A stretch of DNA of 64,000 nt, taken from Mycobacterium saskatchewanense. GTDB taxonomy: Bacteria > Actinomycetota > Actinomycetes > Mycobacteriales > Mycobacteriaceae. The stretch is taken from contig NZ_AP022573.1 of assembly GCF_010729105.1 (NCBI RefSeq), positions 496,001 to 560,000 of the forward strand, written 5' to 3'. Positions 57,912-64,000 of this stretch are shown here, piece after piece. Position 1 is the stretch's first letter. Each line of letters begins with the position of its first letter. The notes under the pieces were generated by a model. That model was not told the origin of the DNA. It did not search any database and was given only the letters and a program-made list of their open reading frames with translations. The position numbers were made by a program, and so were the translations under genes.

Positions 57912-58427
57912 TTACCCGCGGCGCGCTTTGCGGCGCGAGCGGGTCGCCACGCCGCCAGTGTGATTGTCGCCATCAGTCGCGTCGGCGACGGCGGGATCGC
58001 GTTGCCGCTGGGCGGCCCGCAAGATCGAGCAGGCGGTCAAAAATGCCGGCTTGTCTCGGTCGGCGGTCTCGATCGGCAGGTTCGCGGCGCTGCGCAGCAA
58101 CATGACGGCGAGCGCGCTATACGTTGCGTACGGGATGATCAGCAGGTTGGCGACGCCGTTAGTGCCGCCGATGGTCATGACGTGCTGGCGCTTCTGTTCC
58201 CATCCAGGCCAGTTGAAGTCTGGTGGTCGTTGGAGCGGCGGCCAATTGACGTTGATGGAGCTGATGTCGCCGAGCATCGGGGTCAACACCGTCACGAGCT
58301 GGGGCAGTTCGTTGGTGATGCGATCCACGCGGGGCCACCAGGCTCCGTCGATGTCGCGACCAAGCTCACGGGCCACCGAGAGGCGGACGGGGCTGGGCAG
58401 ACCCCGACTTCCGAGCGAGCGGGTCAT
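57912..58427 (-). CDS. DUF5994 family protein
   Basis: A 171-residue protein of a mycobacterial family (DUF5994). The signature is DGAWWPRVDRITNELPQLVT, followed by WPGWEQKRQHVMTIGG and NLLIIPYATYSALAVMLLRS. No signal peptide or membrane segment is clear. ATG 58427 overlaps the stop of the small upstream ORF (ATGA). The C-terminal tail is Arg/Asp-rich and less conserved. Function unknown. Confidence 0.8.
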   Translation of the reverse strand: MTRSLGSRGLPSPVRLSVARELGRDIDGAWWPRVDRITNELPQLVTVLTPMLGDISSINVNWPPLQRPPDFNWPGWEQKRQHVMTIGGTNGVANLLIIPYATYSALAVMLLRSAANLPIETADRDKPAFLTACSILRAAQRQRDPAVADATDGDNHTGGVATRSRRKARRG

Positions 58428-58540
58428 TGAGGGTATCGCCGCGGCCGTGGGATGCGGCGGACGAGCGTGGGGGCGGGCTTGTCAGGGGCAAAAGCCGGAT
58501 CGTCCGGTCGCTGCGCGCTGACTGGAGGGGACCAGTCCAT
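58424..58540 (-). CDS. Possible 38-residue leader ORF upstream of the DUF5994 gene
   Basis: ATG 58540 has AAGGAACG upstream and reads MDWSPPVSAQRPDDPAFAPD, then KPAPTLVRRIPRPRRYPQ, ending in a 4-nt ATGA overlap with the DUF5994 start. Proline- and arginine-rich, with no recognisable domain. The ribosome site and the overlap are the only evidence that it is translated. Confidence 0.4.
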   Translation of the reverse strand: MDWSPPVSAQRPDDPAFAPDKPAPTLVRRIPRPRRYPQ

Positions 58541-58980
58541 GAAACGTTCCTTCGTGCTCGGCGTCGTTCTCCCCACAGTCATGGGGCGGACGGAGGAATC
58601 GCATTGCCCGGGGGTGTCATCCGCGCCATGAGCGGCCGACCACAGCTGACAACGAAACGGCTCAGCTGTGACGGTACGCCACCGTGGGCTTCGTCGGCCC
58701 AAAGAGGCGGGCCAAACGAGCGATTGCGGGGCGACGACCGTTGCCGGCGGGCGCCATCGTCGGCTGCGCCCTCATCGCTTGCGTGGATTTGCGGCGTCCG
58801 GTTGGGCGCCGGATGAAAGGCGGCCGCTACCTGGAAAACGGCCCCGGCGCAATGTCTTTCGGCGTGACGTAGATGAAGCGCGACTTAACCTGCGGTGACA
58901 ATGCGCGGCGGCTGCGCAAACTCGTCGGCGATCCAGGCGTTTTGTGGGTAGGGTAGCGGAAACAATGCGAGGATGGGTAC
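58541..58980. other. 440-nt stretch without a supported gene
   Basis: Several short frames overlap on both strands. One plus-strand frame (58684-58872) ends RYLENGPGAMSFGV after a short hydrophobic patch (PAGAIVGCALIACVDL), but no family is recognised. It must contain the promoters of the small ORF/DUF5994 unit and of the 77-residue protein at 58981. Confidence 0.35.
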
Positions 58981-59214
58981 ATGGCAATACAGAACTGGCG
59001 TGACGCACCCGAGATCCATCCGTCACAGGTGCGGGTCGGCGACATCATCGGTACGCTGCGTCCCACCGAACTGCGCCTAGAGGTGAAGCTGATCAGCGGC
59101 CCACAGACGACGCCGCGGCAATGGACGTTCTTCACCCGCGACGACAATGGTCATCAACGGACTAATACGTTCGGCGAGGAAGAGCGGGTCCGCCGGTACG
59201 CCAAGGCATCCTGA
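58981..59214 (+). CDS. Conserved small hypothetical protein
   Basis: A 77-residue soluble protein: IHPSQVRVGDIIGTLRPTEL, RLEVKLISGPQTTPRQWTFF, then a charged tail EEERVRRYAKAS. The alternating pattern suggests a small beta-barrel. ATG 58981; upstream sequence has GAGGATGGG. It resembles short conserved mycobacterial proteins but I cannot name a family. Function unknown. Confidence 0.65.
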   Translation: MAIQNWRDAPEIHPSQVRVGDIIGTLRPTELRLEVKLISGPQTTPRQWTFFTRDDNGHQRTNTFGEEERVRRYAKAS

Positions 59215-59282
59215 GGGCGCCTTTCCTCAAAGGCCTTGCAAAATAGGCGATTAGAGGATTTTCCGTCGGTCGGCCTGCCCCG

Positions 59283-60083
59283 TCATTCCGCGGGCGTCGG
59301 GCTCATGCTCGCGATGAAGAAGGTTTCGTGTCCGGTGGGGTAGCCGCCGCCGTCGGTCGCGATGTGAACGTGGTCGTAGTGGTTGGCGGTTTCGTTGCCG
59401 TAGTCGGCGGTCCAGCTTCCGGACGTGGGTCCCGGATAGATCTTCTGCCGCCAGATCACGTGATTGATTCCCCACCGTTTGGCATTCGCCAGGGCATACC
59501 CGGCAATCTGATCGCCGAGCTCGATGCCTGCAGGGGTGCCGTGGTTCGGGATCATCACATCGATCGCCAACCCCTTGGGATGCCACGGCAACGGATCCTG
59601 CCGGTACCCGTAAATGGTGGTGATTTGCGGGAACAGAACGCTGATCGCGCGCGCCGCCCAGATGGTCTTGACCTGCAACCCCTGCTCCGACGCGACGCCG
59701 GCGGGTAGCGCCAGCTGGAACTGCTGTGCGGCGGCGGGCGCATTGCCGGCCAACTGGTTCACCTCGGCCGGGCTGGCGATGGGCACCGGACTGGCCCGCG
59801 GCGGTGCCATTTGGGACGAGACCGCCGGGGGCGGAGCCGCCGCGACCGCCGGGGGCGGAGCCGCCGCGACCGCCGGAGACGGCGTCGTGTTCGCGATGCG
59901 GCCTGGATGCTCTGTGGTCTGGGCGTAGAGCATGGCGGCAGATACCACGACCGAGGCCGCCGCCGCCAACCAGCGGCCCCGGCCGTCGGCTAACACCTCC
60001 CGGCCCACGAGCAGCAGCTTAACGGCCTGAGCGACCGGTGTGGCAATCTTCAGGCATTCCTTAGCTTTATTGCGTCGGACCAA
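59283..60083 (-). CDS. Membrane-anchored secreted M15/ARB_07466-like protein
   Basis: A 266-residue protein. A basic N-terminus and one hydrophobic segment (WLAAAASVVVSAAMLYAQ) are followed by a Pro/Ala-rich linker containing tandem VAAAPPPA units (about 70-95). The C-terminal domain (about 135-255) includes YGYRQDPLPWHPKGLAIDVM and later ANHYDHVHIA. The pairing of H(P)KGxAxD with a final HVH fits the zinc-binding pattern of M15-type and ARB_07466-type domains. Likely extracytoplasmic, acting on the cell wall (inference). ATG 60083; an internal start is possible. Confidence 0.75.
   Translation of the reverse strand: MVRRNKAKECLKIATPVAQAVKLLLVGREVLADGRGRWLAAAASVVVSAAMLYAQTTEHPGRIANTTPSPAVAAAPPPAVAAAPPPAVSSQMAPPRASPVPIASPAEVNQLAGNAPAAAQQFQLALPAGVASEQGLQVKTIWAARAISVLFPQITTIYGYRQDPLPWHPKGLAIDVMIPNHGTPAGIELGDQIAGYALANAKRWGINHVIWRQKIYPGPTSGSWTADYGNETANHYDHVHIATDGGGYPTGHETFFIASMSPTPAE
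59821..59876. repeat. 24-bp tandem repeat in the secreted-protein linker
   Basis: Two exact copies of a 24-bp unit beginning ACCGCCGGGGGCGG (59821-59844, 59845-59868) plus a partial third. They encode the repeated Ala/Pro linker of the gene at 59283-60083 and could vary in copy number between strains. Confidence 0.75.
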
Positions 60084-60144
60084 GGGCGAGGGCGATCAGC
60101 CGGTCGCCGATGCGTCACGGTCCATCCGAACAAGGAGTCAGGGT

Positions 60145-60618
60145 ATGAGCAAACATTCGATCGGCATTCTCGGCTTTTCGCACGTCTGCATCGCGGTCTC
60201 CGACGCGGAAGCGTCGCTGCGGTTCTATCGCGACGTACTCGGCCTCGATGTCTTCTTCGACGTCGAATTGGAAGGTCCGCCAATGGAAGTCGTGACGGGG
60301 GAGCCCGGAGCCCGCGGTCGGATGATCGGCGGGATGCTGGCCGGCATCGTGGTCGAGCTTCTCCAATTCACGCACCGCGGTCTGAGACCGCACACCGAGA
60401 ACATGCTCGGCTACACGAACATGTCGCTGAGCGTCCGCGATATCGACGCGGCCCTGGCCGCCATCCTGGCCGCGGGGCTGCGGCCCGAACAGGAACCCGT
60501 GGAGATCGGTGGCGTTCGCATGTTCTTCGTCCGCGACCCCGACGGCACCCCCATCGAGTTCGTGTCGTACCCGAACGGGGAGAAGAGGTCGGCCGAGCTG
60601 TGGGGGTACACAGGCTGA
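60145..60618 (+). CDS. VOC (glyoxalase-like) family protein
   Basis: A 157-residue vicinal-oxygen-chelate protein. ATG 60145 has GGAGTCAGGG upstream. Features: GFSHVCIAVSDAEASLRFYR, DVLGLDVFFDVELEG, a metal ligand Glu in VVELLQFTHRG, the second half SLSVRDIDAALAAILAAGLR and FFVRDPDGTPIEFVSYPNG. Metal ligands His13, Glu and the last Glu are plausible. Possible lyase, dioxygenase or epimerase; substrate unknown. Convergent with the DUF5313 gene 32 nt away. Confidence 0.83.
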   Translation: MSKHSIGILGFSHVCIAVSDAEASLRFYRDVLGLDVFFDVELEGPPMEVVTGEPGARGRMIGGMLAGIVVELLQFTHRGLRPHTENMLGYTNMSLSVRDIDAALAAILAAGLRPEQEPVEIGGVRMFFVRDPDGTPIEFVSYPNGEKRSAELWGYTG

Positions 60619-60650
60619 CTTGCGCCAATCCCGATCAGGCGCTCGGCCTC

Positions 60651-61073
60651 TTAAAAGAACGGATTGCTGTTCGACTGCCACTCGGCCGACTTCGGCCGCT
60701 CCCCGTAGCGCCGAATGTAATCGTCGTGCATCTTCGCGTCTTTCTCCCGCCGGACCACATCGACCAGGTTGGGATCCAACCCGTGCTGGGCAAGACGATG
60801 CCGGCGCCACACCTTGTTCATTGCGAGCGATATCAGCAGCGCCCAGATGTAGATGGGCACCGTCATCTCCGTGTGCACGTATAGCGATGCGGGCAGCAGC
60901 CAGAACGGCGCGAGGACGATGAACGGGGGGATTGCCGCCATGAGCATGAAGCGGCGGACCGCTCCCTTGCCGGCCAGGTCGTGCGCAACCCAGTCGCGCA
61001 TGCTGTCCGGGAGACGTCGAAAGCCGTACACGTACAGCACGTACTGCCGCACATTCGGTCGTGTGCTTGCCAT
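60651..61073 (-). CDS. DUF5313 membrane protein
   Basis: A 140-residue mycobacterial membrane protein of the DUF5313 type. Start RPNVRQYVLYVYGFRRLPDS, MRDWVAHDLAGKGAVRRFML, two membrane helices (AAIPPFIVLAPFWLLPASLY and VPIYIWALLISLAM), then a charged tail HRLAQHGLDPNLVDVVRREK. ATG 61073. Function unknown. Confidence 0.82.
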   Translation of the reverse strand: MASTRPNVRQYVLYVYGFRRLPDSMRDWVAHDLAGKGAVRRFMLMAAIPPFIVLAPFWLLPASLYVHTEMTVPIYIWALLISLAMNKVWRRHRLAQHGLDPNLVDVVRREKDAKMHDDYIRRYGERPKSAEWQSNSNPFF

Positions 61074-61516
61074 TGCGGTTCCTCGGGATCGATTTCTGAA
61101 TCCATTTACCCATGACCGCCGCGATCACCCAATGGCCAATGGTCACCGATGCAGCGTGCCGACTGTATCCGCGGTCAACAGTCCTTCCTCGGCGCGTTCG
61201 ACGCCCGGCGCCGTCCCGGCACAGCTTGTGGCGAACACACCGGTCACGGGACTCACCGTCTCCCCCTGGTGAGCAACGACCGCACAGGCGTACGCCGTTG
61301 CAGTCGATCGGGAGGAAGATCTTGCGCCTGAGCGGCGAAGGTGCCACGCACTCTTAAGCGCGGCACCACCCCCGCACAGCTACTACACAACAAACAAAGC
61401 TTTTCTATGAATAGTTCGCCTAGGTGCTGCCCGGCAAATGTCCTCCCGCTGGGGGAATGGCCAATATCACCACCGCGACCGCCGACACACGGCCGATACA
61501 GGAAAGGACCGGATCG
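61074..61516. other. 443-nt intergenic stretch without a supported gene
   Basis: No frame has recognisable protein features. It separates the divergent DUF5313 gene and the surface-protein gene and should contain both promoters. An AT-richer patch (about 61378-61415, CAACAAACAAAGCTTTTCTATG) could be part of the promoter of the right-hand gene. Confidence 0.4.
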
Positions 61517-62995
61517 ATGAAGCGACCACCGTCCCCGCGGGCCTCGCGGCGAATCGGGGCGATCGCCGCCGCGCTGACCATATTCCCCGCGCCGTTACTG
61601 TCGGCCGAAGCCGGGGCGTCACAGTCCGCGCCCCCGGCGCCGACAGCTCCGCCGCACACGCAGACCCCGCCGGCGTCCCCGGCTCAACACCCGCAAGCCC
61701 CGGTGCAACCGGCCCCGGCGCAGTCGCCGGCCCCCGCCATCCCCCCGTCAACCCAGGCGCCACCGCCCAAGTCGACCACCTCGGCGGCCACCGCCGCTCC
61801 CGCCACACGCACCGGCGAGGCACCTGCGACGACGAGCGTCGCCAGGCCGACGATGACCGGCCCGGCTGTGTCCGCGGCGCCGCCGGCCAACCATTCGCCA
61901 TTGGCGACGACCACCGCCCCCGCGGTCCCGACCAGCAGCGCCGCGCCAGGCGGCCAAAGTGCCACTACCGTCGCGGGCGGCCAGAAGGCCGTGGTCAGCG
62001 GCTCGACCACCGCCTCCGTCCCCGTGGCCACCGCCCCCGAAGGCATCCCCGCCGCCCACGCGGCGGTGGAAGCGGCCAAGGTCGCGCCCGCCGCGGCGAT
62101 CGACGCGGCCAATCCGCCGCCGCTGCGCGGCGACACCGACTTCAGCGGACAGGTGCAAGCGGCCGTGCGGATCAACGCCGACCATGACGACGAGGCCTAT
62201 CGGCCGCGGCACTGGGATTACGTCGATTACGACGAGTACCACCGGCCCAGCTTCTACAACCCGACTGCCACGGACATGAGCTTCCGGTACTTCTATGGCG
62301 GCGACTACCGCACGGTGTTCGTTCCGGCGGGCGGTCGAATCGTGCTCAACATCGAGACGCCCGGCGTGTTCCCCTTCACGGCGGTCGCCGGCGCCTACGT
62401 GACGGTCGGCAGCTTCGACGGCGGCGCCTGGCTGCCGCCCGCGGGCTGGATCGGGCCGCCACCCGTTGACTGGGTGCCGTGGCAGCCGGTGACGTACACC
62501 GGAGTCCCGGTCGACTTCGCGAACGCCGGCCAGAACGTCCTGGTGGACCGGGTCACCATGGTCGGGCACGACGACAGCCTCCCGGCGGGACAGCAGGACG
62601 TCTTCATGCTCAACGATTCGACGCTGGCGCGCGGCGAGGTGACCCCGGGCCCCGCGGGCGCTCCGCCCCAGGTCACGCTGCAGCAGACGCAGCCCCTGCC
62701 CGGCGTGGGTCCATGGGACAACGGGCAGCAGTACGTCAACACGGCGGTGCAGAAGCCGCCGCTTCCGTCGGGCAACCACGTGGCCTGGGTCGTCGGCGGT
62801 CTCGCCGCGGTGCTCGCCCTGCTCGGCGCGATGGCGGCGTGGATCTGGCGGCATCCGCGCGGCGAACACGCGTTCGCCAGTGCGCCCACGGAGCTTCTCG
62901 ATCAGCAACCGCCGGATGACTGGATCCCGTCCGGTGGGCCGATCGATATAGGCGCCCAGGCCACCGAATTGCGGCCGGTCGCGTCGGGAGGCTGA
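61517..62995 (+). CDS. Pro/Thr/Ala-rich surface-anchored protein
   Basis: A 492-residue exported protein. ATG 61517 has GGAAAGGA upstream. Signal peptide IGAIAAALTIFPAPLLSAEA, a Pro/Ala/Thr-rich low-complexity region (about 35-190; PPAPTAPPHTQTPPASP), then a conserved aromatic-rich domain (about 215-400): HWDYVDYDEYHRPSFYNPTA, FRYFYGGDYRTVFVPAGGR, GWIGPPPVDWVPWQPVTYTG. A C-terminal helix (VAWVVGGLAAVLALLGAMAA) precedes a short cytoplasmic tail. Likely a cell-envelope protein tethered at its C-terminus; function unknown. Confidence 0.78.
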   Translation: MKRPPSPRASRRIGAIAAALTIFPAPLLSAEAGASQSAPPAPTAPPHTQTPPASPAQHPQAPVQPAPAQSPAPAIPPSTQAPPPKSTTSAATAAPATRTGEAPATTSVARPTMTGPAVSAAPPANHSPLATTTAPAVPTSSAAPGGQSATTVAGGQKAVVSGSTTASVPVATAPEGIPAAHAAVEAAKVAPAAAIDAANPPPLRGDTDFSGQVQAAVRINADHDDEAYRPRHWDYVDYDEYHRPSFYNPTATDMSFRYFYGGDYRTVFVPAGGRIVLNIETPGVFPFTAVAGAYVTVGSFDGGAWLPPAGWIGPPPVDWVPWQPVTYTGVPVDFANAGQNVLVDRVTMVGHDDSLPAGQQDVFMLNDSTLARGEVTPGPAGAPPQVTLQQTQPLPGVGPWDNGQQYVNTAVQKPPLPSGNHVAWVVGGLAAVLALLGAMAAWIWRHPRGEHAFASAPTELLDQQPPDDWIPSGGPIDIGAQATELRPVASGG

Positions 62996-63010
62996 GTCGA
63001 CGCCGTCAGG

Positions 63011-63391
63011 TCACTGGGTTACCGGCAACGGCGGCAGGAGCCAGATCACGGAGGGATCGATGGTCCCCTTGTACTGCGGGCAGTAGGCCGCCACCGATAC
63101 GCCCATGAAGAAGCCGGCCTGCTTCGGCGAGAGGTTGGCGTCCTTCCTTACCTTCATCGCCAAGAAGCTTGACGTCTGACCCCTGTCGAGCGAGCCGCAG
63201 ATGGAGTGGGCCATGCCGATCGCGCTGTCGCGGTCGGAGATCGGTATGCCTTCCTTGGCCAGGGCCCCGATGAACGCGTCATCCATGGGATCGGCTGCGG
63301 CCGGTGCCGCGAATAGTGTTGCGGCAGCGGAGACGAGGACCGCGCAGACCGCCGCGGACCACTTCCCGCGCGGGACGATCGAGTGGCTCAT
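63011..63391 (-). CDS. DUF732 family secreted protein
   Basis: A 126-residue exported protein. Signal peptide WSAAVCAVLVSAAATLFAAP with cleavage near PAAADP. DUF732 domain: DPMDDAFIGALAKEGIPISD, AHSICGSLDRGQTSS, QAGFFMGVSVAAYCPQYKG with paired cysteines. The C-terminus ends in a Pro-rich VIWLLPPLPVTQ. ATG 63391. Convergent with the surface-protein gene (15 nt between stops). Function unknown. Confidence 0.86.
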   Translation of the reverse strand: MSHSIVPRGKWSAAVCAVLVSAAATLFAAPAAADPMDDAFIGALAKEGIPISDRDSAIGMAHSICGSLDRGQTSSFLAMKVRKDANLSPKQAGFFMGVSVAAYCPQYKGTIDPSVIWLLPPLPVTQ

Positions 63392-63649
63392 GCTTTCCTT
63401 CTCGGGCCGATCCGCTTCGAGTCAAGACCGGCTGAGATGAACATTAGCCGAAGTCGGCTTACCCTTCTCGCCGAGCGCGACCACGGGCAGCAATGGATGT
63501 GACGACAACGACCGTTGTCCAGCCTCGACGGGCGCCGCCGGAGTGCGTAACCGCTGCTAGCGTCTGTCTTGCCCTGGCTGTCGACCGATCGCCACCAGCG
63601 AAACGGGTCGAACGTTCTGACGCATGGGCGGCACCCATGGAAGAGGACC

Positions 63650-64000
63650 ATGCAACCTGCTGGATTTTTGTCGCGTGAAAGAATTGTCGCCGACGCCGGC
63701 TGGAATCGATGGCTGGTTCCGCCAGCCGCGCTTTCGATCCATCTGGCGATCGGCAGCGTCTACTCCTGGAGTGTCTTCAAGCTTCCGCTGCACGAAACAT
63801 TGCATGCCTCAGGCGTTTTGAGCGCCCTGCCGTTCACGTTGGGCATCGTGATGCTGGGGATGTCGGCGGCCGTCTTCGGGACGGCGGTCGAGCGACGGGG
63901 CCCGCGCTGGGCGATGCTGGTCGCGACCGCGTGCTTCAGCGGGGGACTCCTGGTCGCGGCGGGTGCGGCGGCGATCGGCCAGATGTGGCTGATCATCGTC
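63650..64000 (+). CDS. MFS transporter, OFA (oxalate/formate antiporter-like) family, partial
   Basis: The first 117 residues of a membrane transporter running off the right edge. ATG 63650 has AAGAGG upstream. After a short cytoplasmic start (RERIVADAGWNRWLVPPAAL), helix 1 is ALSIHLAIGSVYSWSVFKLP, then LSALPFTLGIVMLGMSAAVF (helix 2), GTAVERRGPRWAML (MFS loop 2-3 motif) and VATACFSGGLLVAAGAAAI (helix 3). GSVYSWSVFKLPL is characteristic of the OFA group. Substrate unknown. Confidence 0.75.
   Translation, partial: MQPAGFLSRERIVADAGWNRWLVPPAALSIHLAIGSVYSWSVFKLPLHETLHASGVLSALPFTLGIVMLGMSAAVFGTAVERRGPRWAMLVATACFSGGLLVAAGAAAIGQMWLIIV

Noticed and set aside
59821..59876. Direct repeats considered as a CRISPR array
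   Set aside because: The copies are contiguous without spacers, lie inside a coding linker, and no cas gene is present.

Overview
The window is a GC-rich actinobacterial chromosome segment. Its gene order matches the Rv1683 to Rv1719 stretch of Mycobacterium tuberculosis: acyl-CoA synthetase/lipase, mpg, tyrS, tlyA, nadK, recN, steA/steB, pyrG, xerD, parA, scpA/scpB, rluB, cmk and der. With F420-type oxidoreductases, many DUF732 secreted proteins and DUF5994/DUF5313 proteins, this points to a Mycobacterium, probably a slow-growing non-tuberculous species. Orthology statements come from remembered family sequences and gene order, not from a search.

Layout. (1) 1-9.5 kb: end of an ABC-F ATPase, a DUF732 protein, a decayed secreted-protein gene, the Rv1683-like fusion protein, a Trm112-like protein, a TetR-controlled ABC exporter with a large palindrome on its start codon, an ammonium channel with an unusual pore residue, and mpg. 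(2) 9.5-17.4 kb: tyrS, then an accessory block (DUF732 protein, thioesterase, LLM oxidoreductase, MmyB-type regulator, Baeyer-Villiger-type monooxygenase, old-yellow-enzyme reductase, TetR). It sits where tyrS is normally followed by lprJ and Rv1691, and contains gene debris: an SDR fragment joined to a tyrS-like fragment, and an lprJ-like 3' end. (3) 17.4-35 kb: dense core operons for rRNA methylation, NAD kinase, DNA repair, division (SteA/SteB), CTP synthesis, recombination and segregation (XerD, ParA, ScpA, ScpB), rRNA pseudouridylation, CMP kinase and the ribosome GTPase Der. (4) 35.2-37.8 kb: an SDR/cyclase/IclR catabolic operon and tRNA-Pro(GGG). (5) 37.8-54.2 kb: variable DNA after the tRNA: AI-2E-type permease, patatin, a hydrolase lacking its nucleophile, an amidase pseudogene in about 2 kb of decayed sequence, a secreted CBM2 protein, a DUF4010 membrane protein, two DUF732 proteins, a Gly-rich ORF, a LAL-type LuxR regulator, a PhoU-DUF3349 fusion and a K+ channel with RCK domains on both sides of its pore. 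(6) 54.2-64 kb: a GlnA1-type glutamine synthetase, DUF4383 protein, GabD2-type dehydrogenase, DUF5994 protein, secreted M15/ARB_07466-like protein, VOC protein, DUF5313 protein, a Pro/Ala-rich surface protein, another DUF732 protein and the start of an MFS transporter.

How the genes work together. The 17-35 kb core is tightly packed with 1-8 nt stop/start overlaps, so translational coupling is likely. The accessory enzymes look catabolic or detoxifying and each group has its own regulator (TetR, MmyB-type, IclR). The PhoU-DUF3349 fusion beside the double-RCK channel is the most suggestive unexplained pair. No CRISPR array, intact insertion sequence, integrase or rRNA gene was seen.
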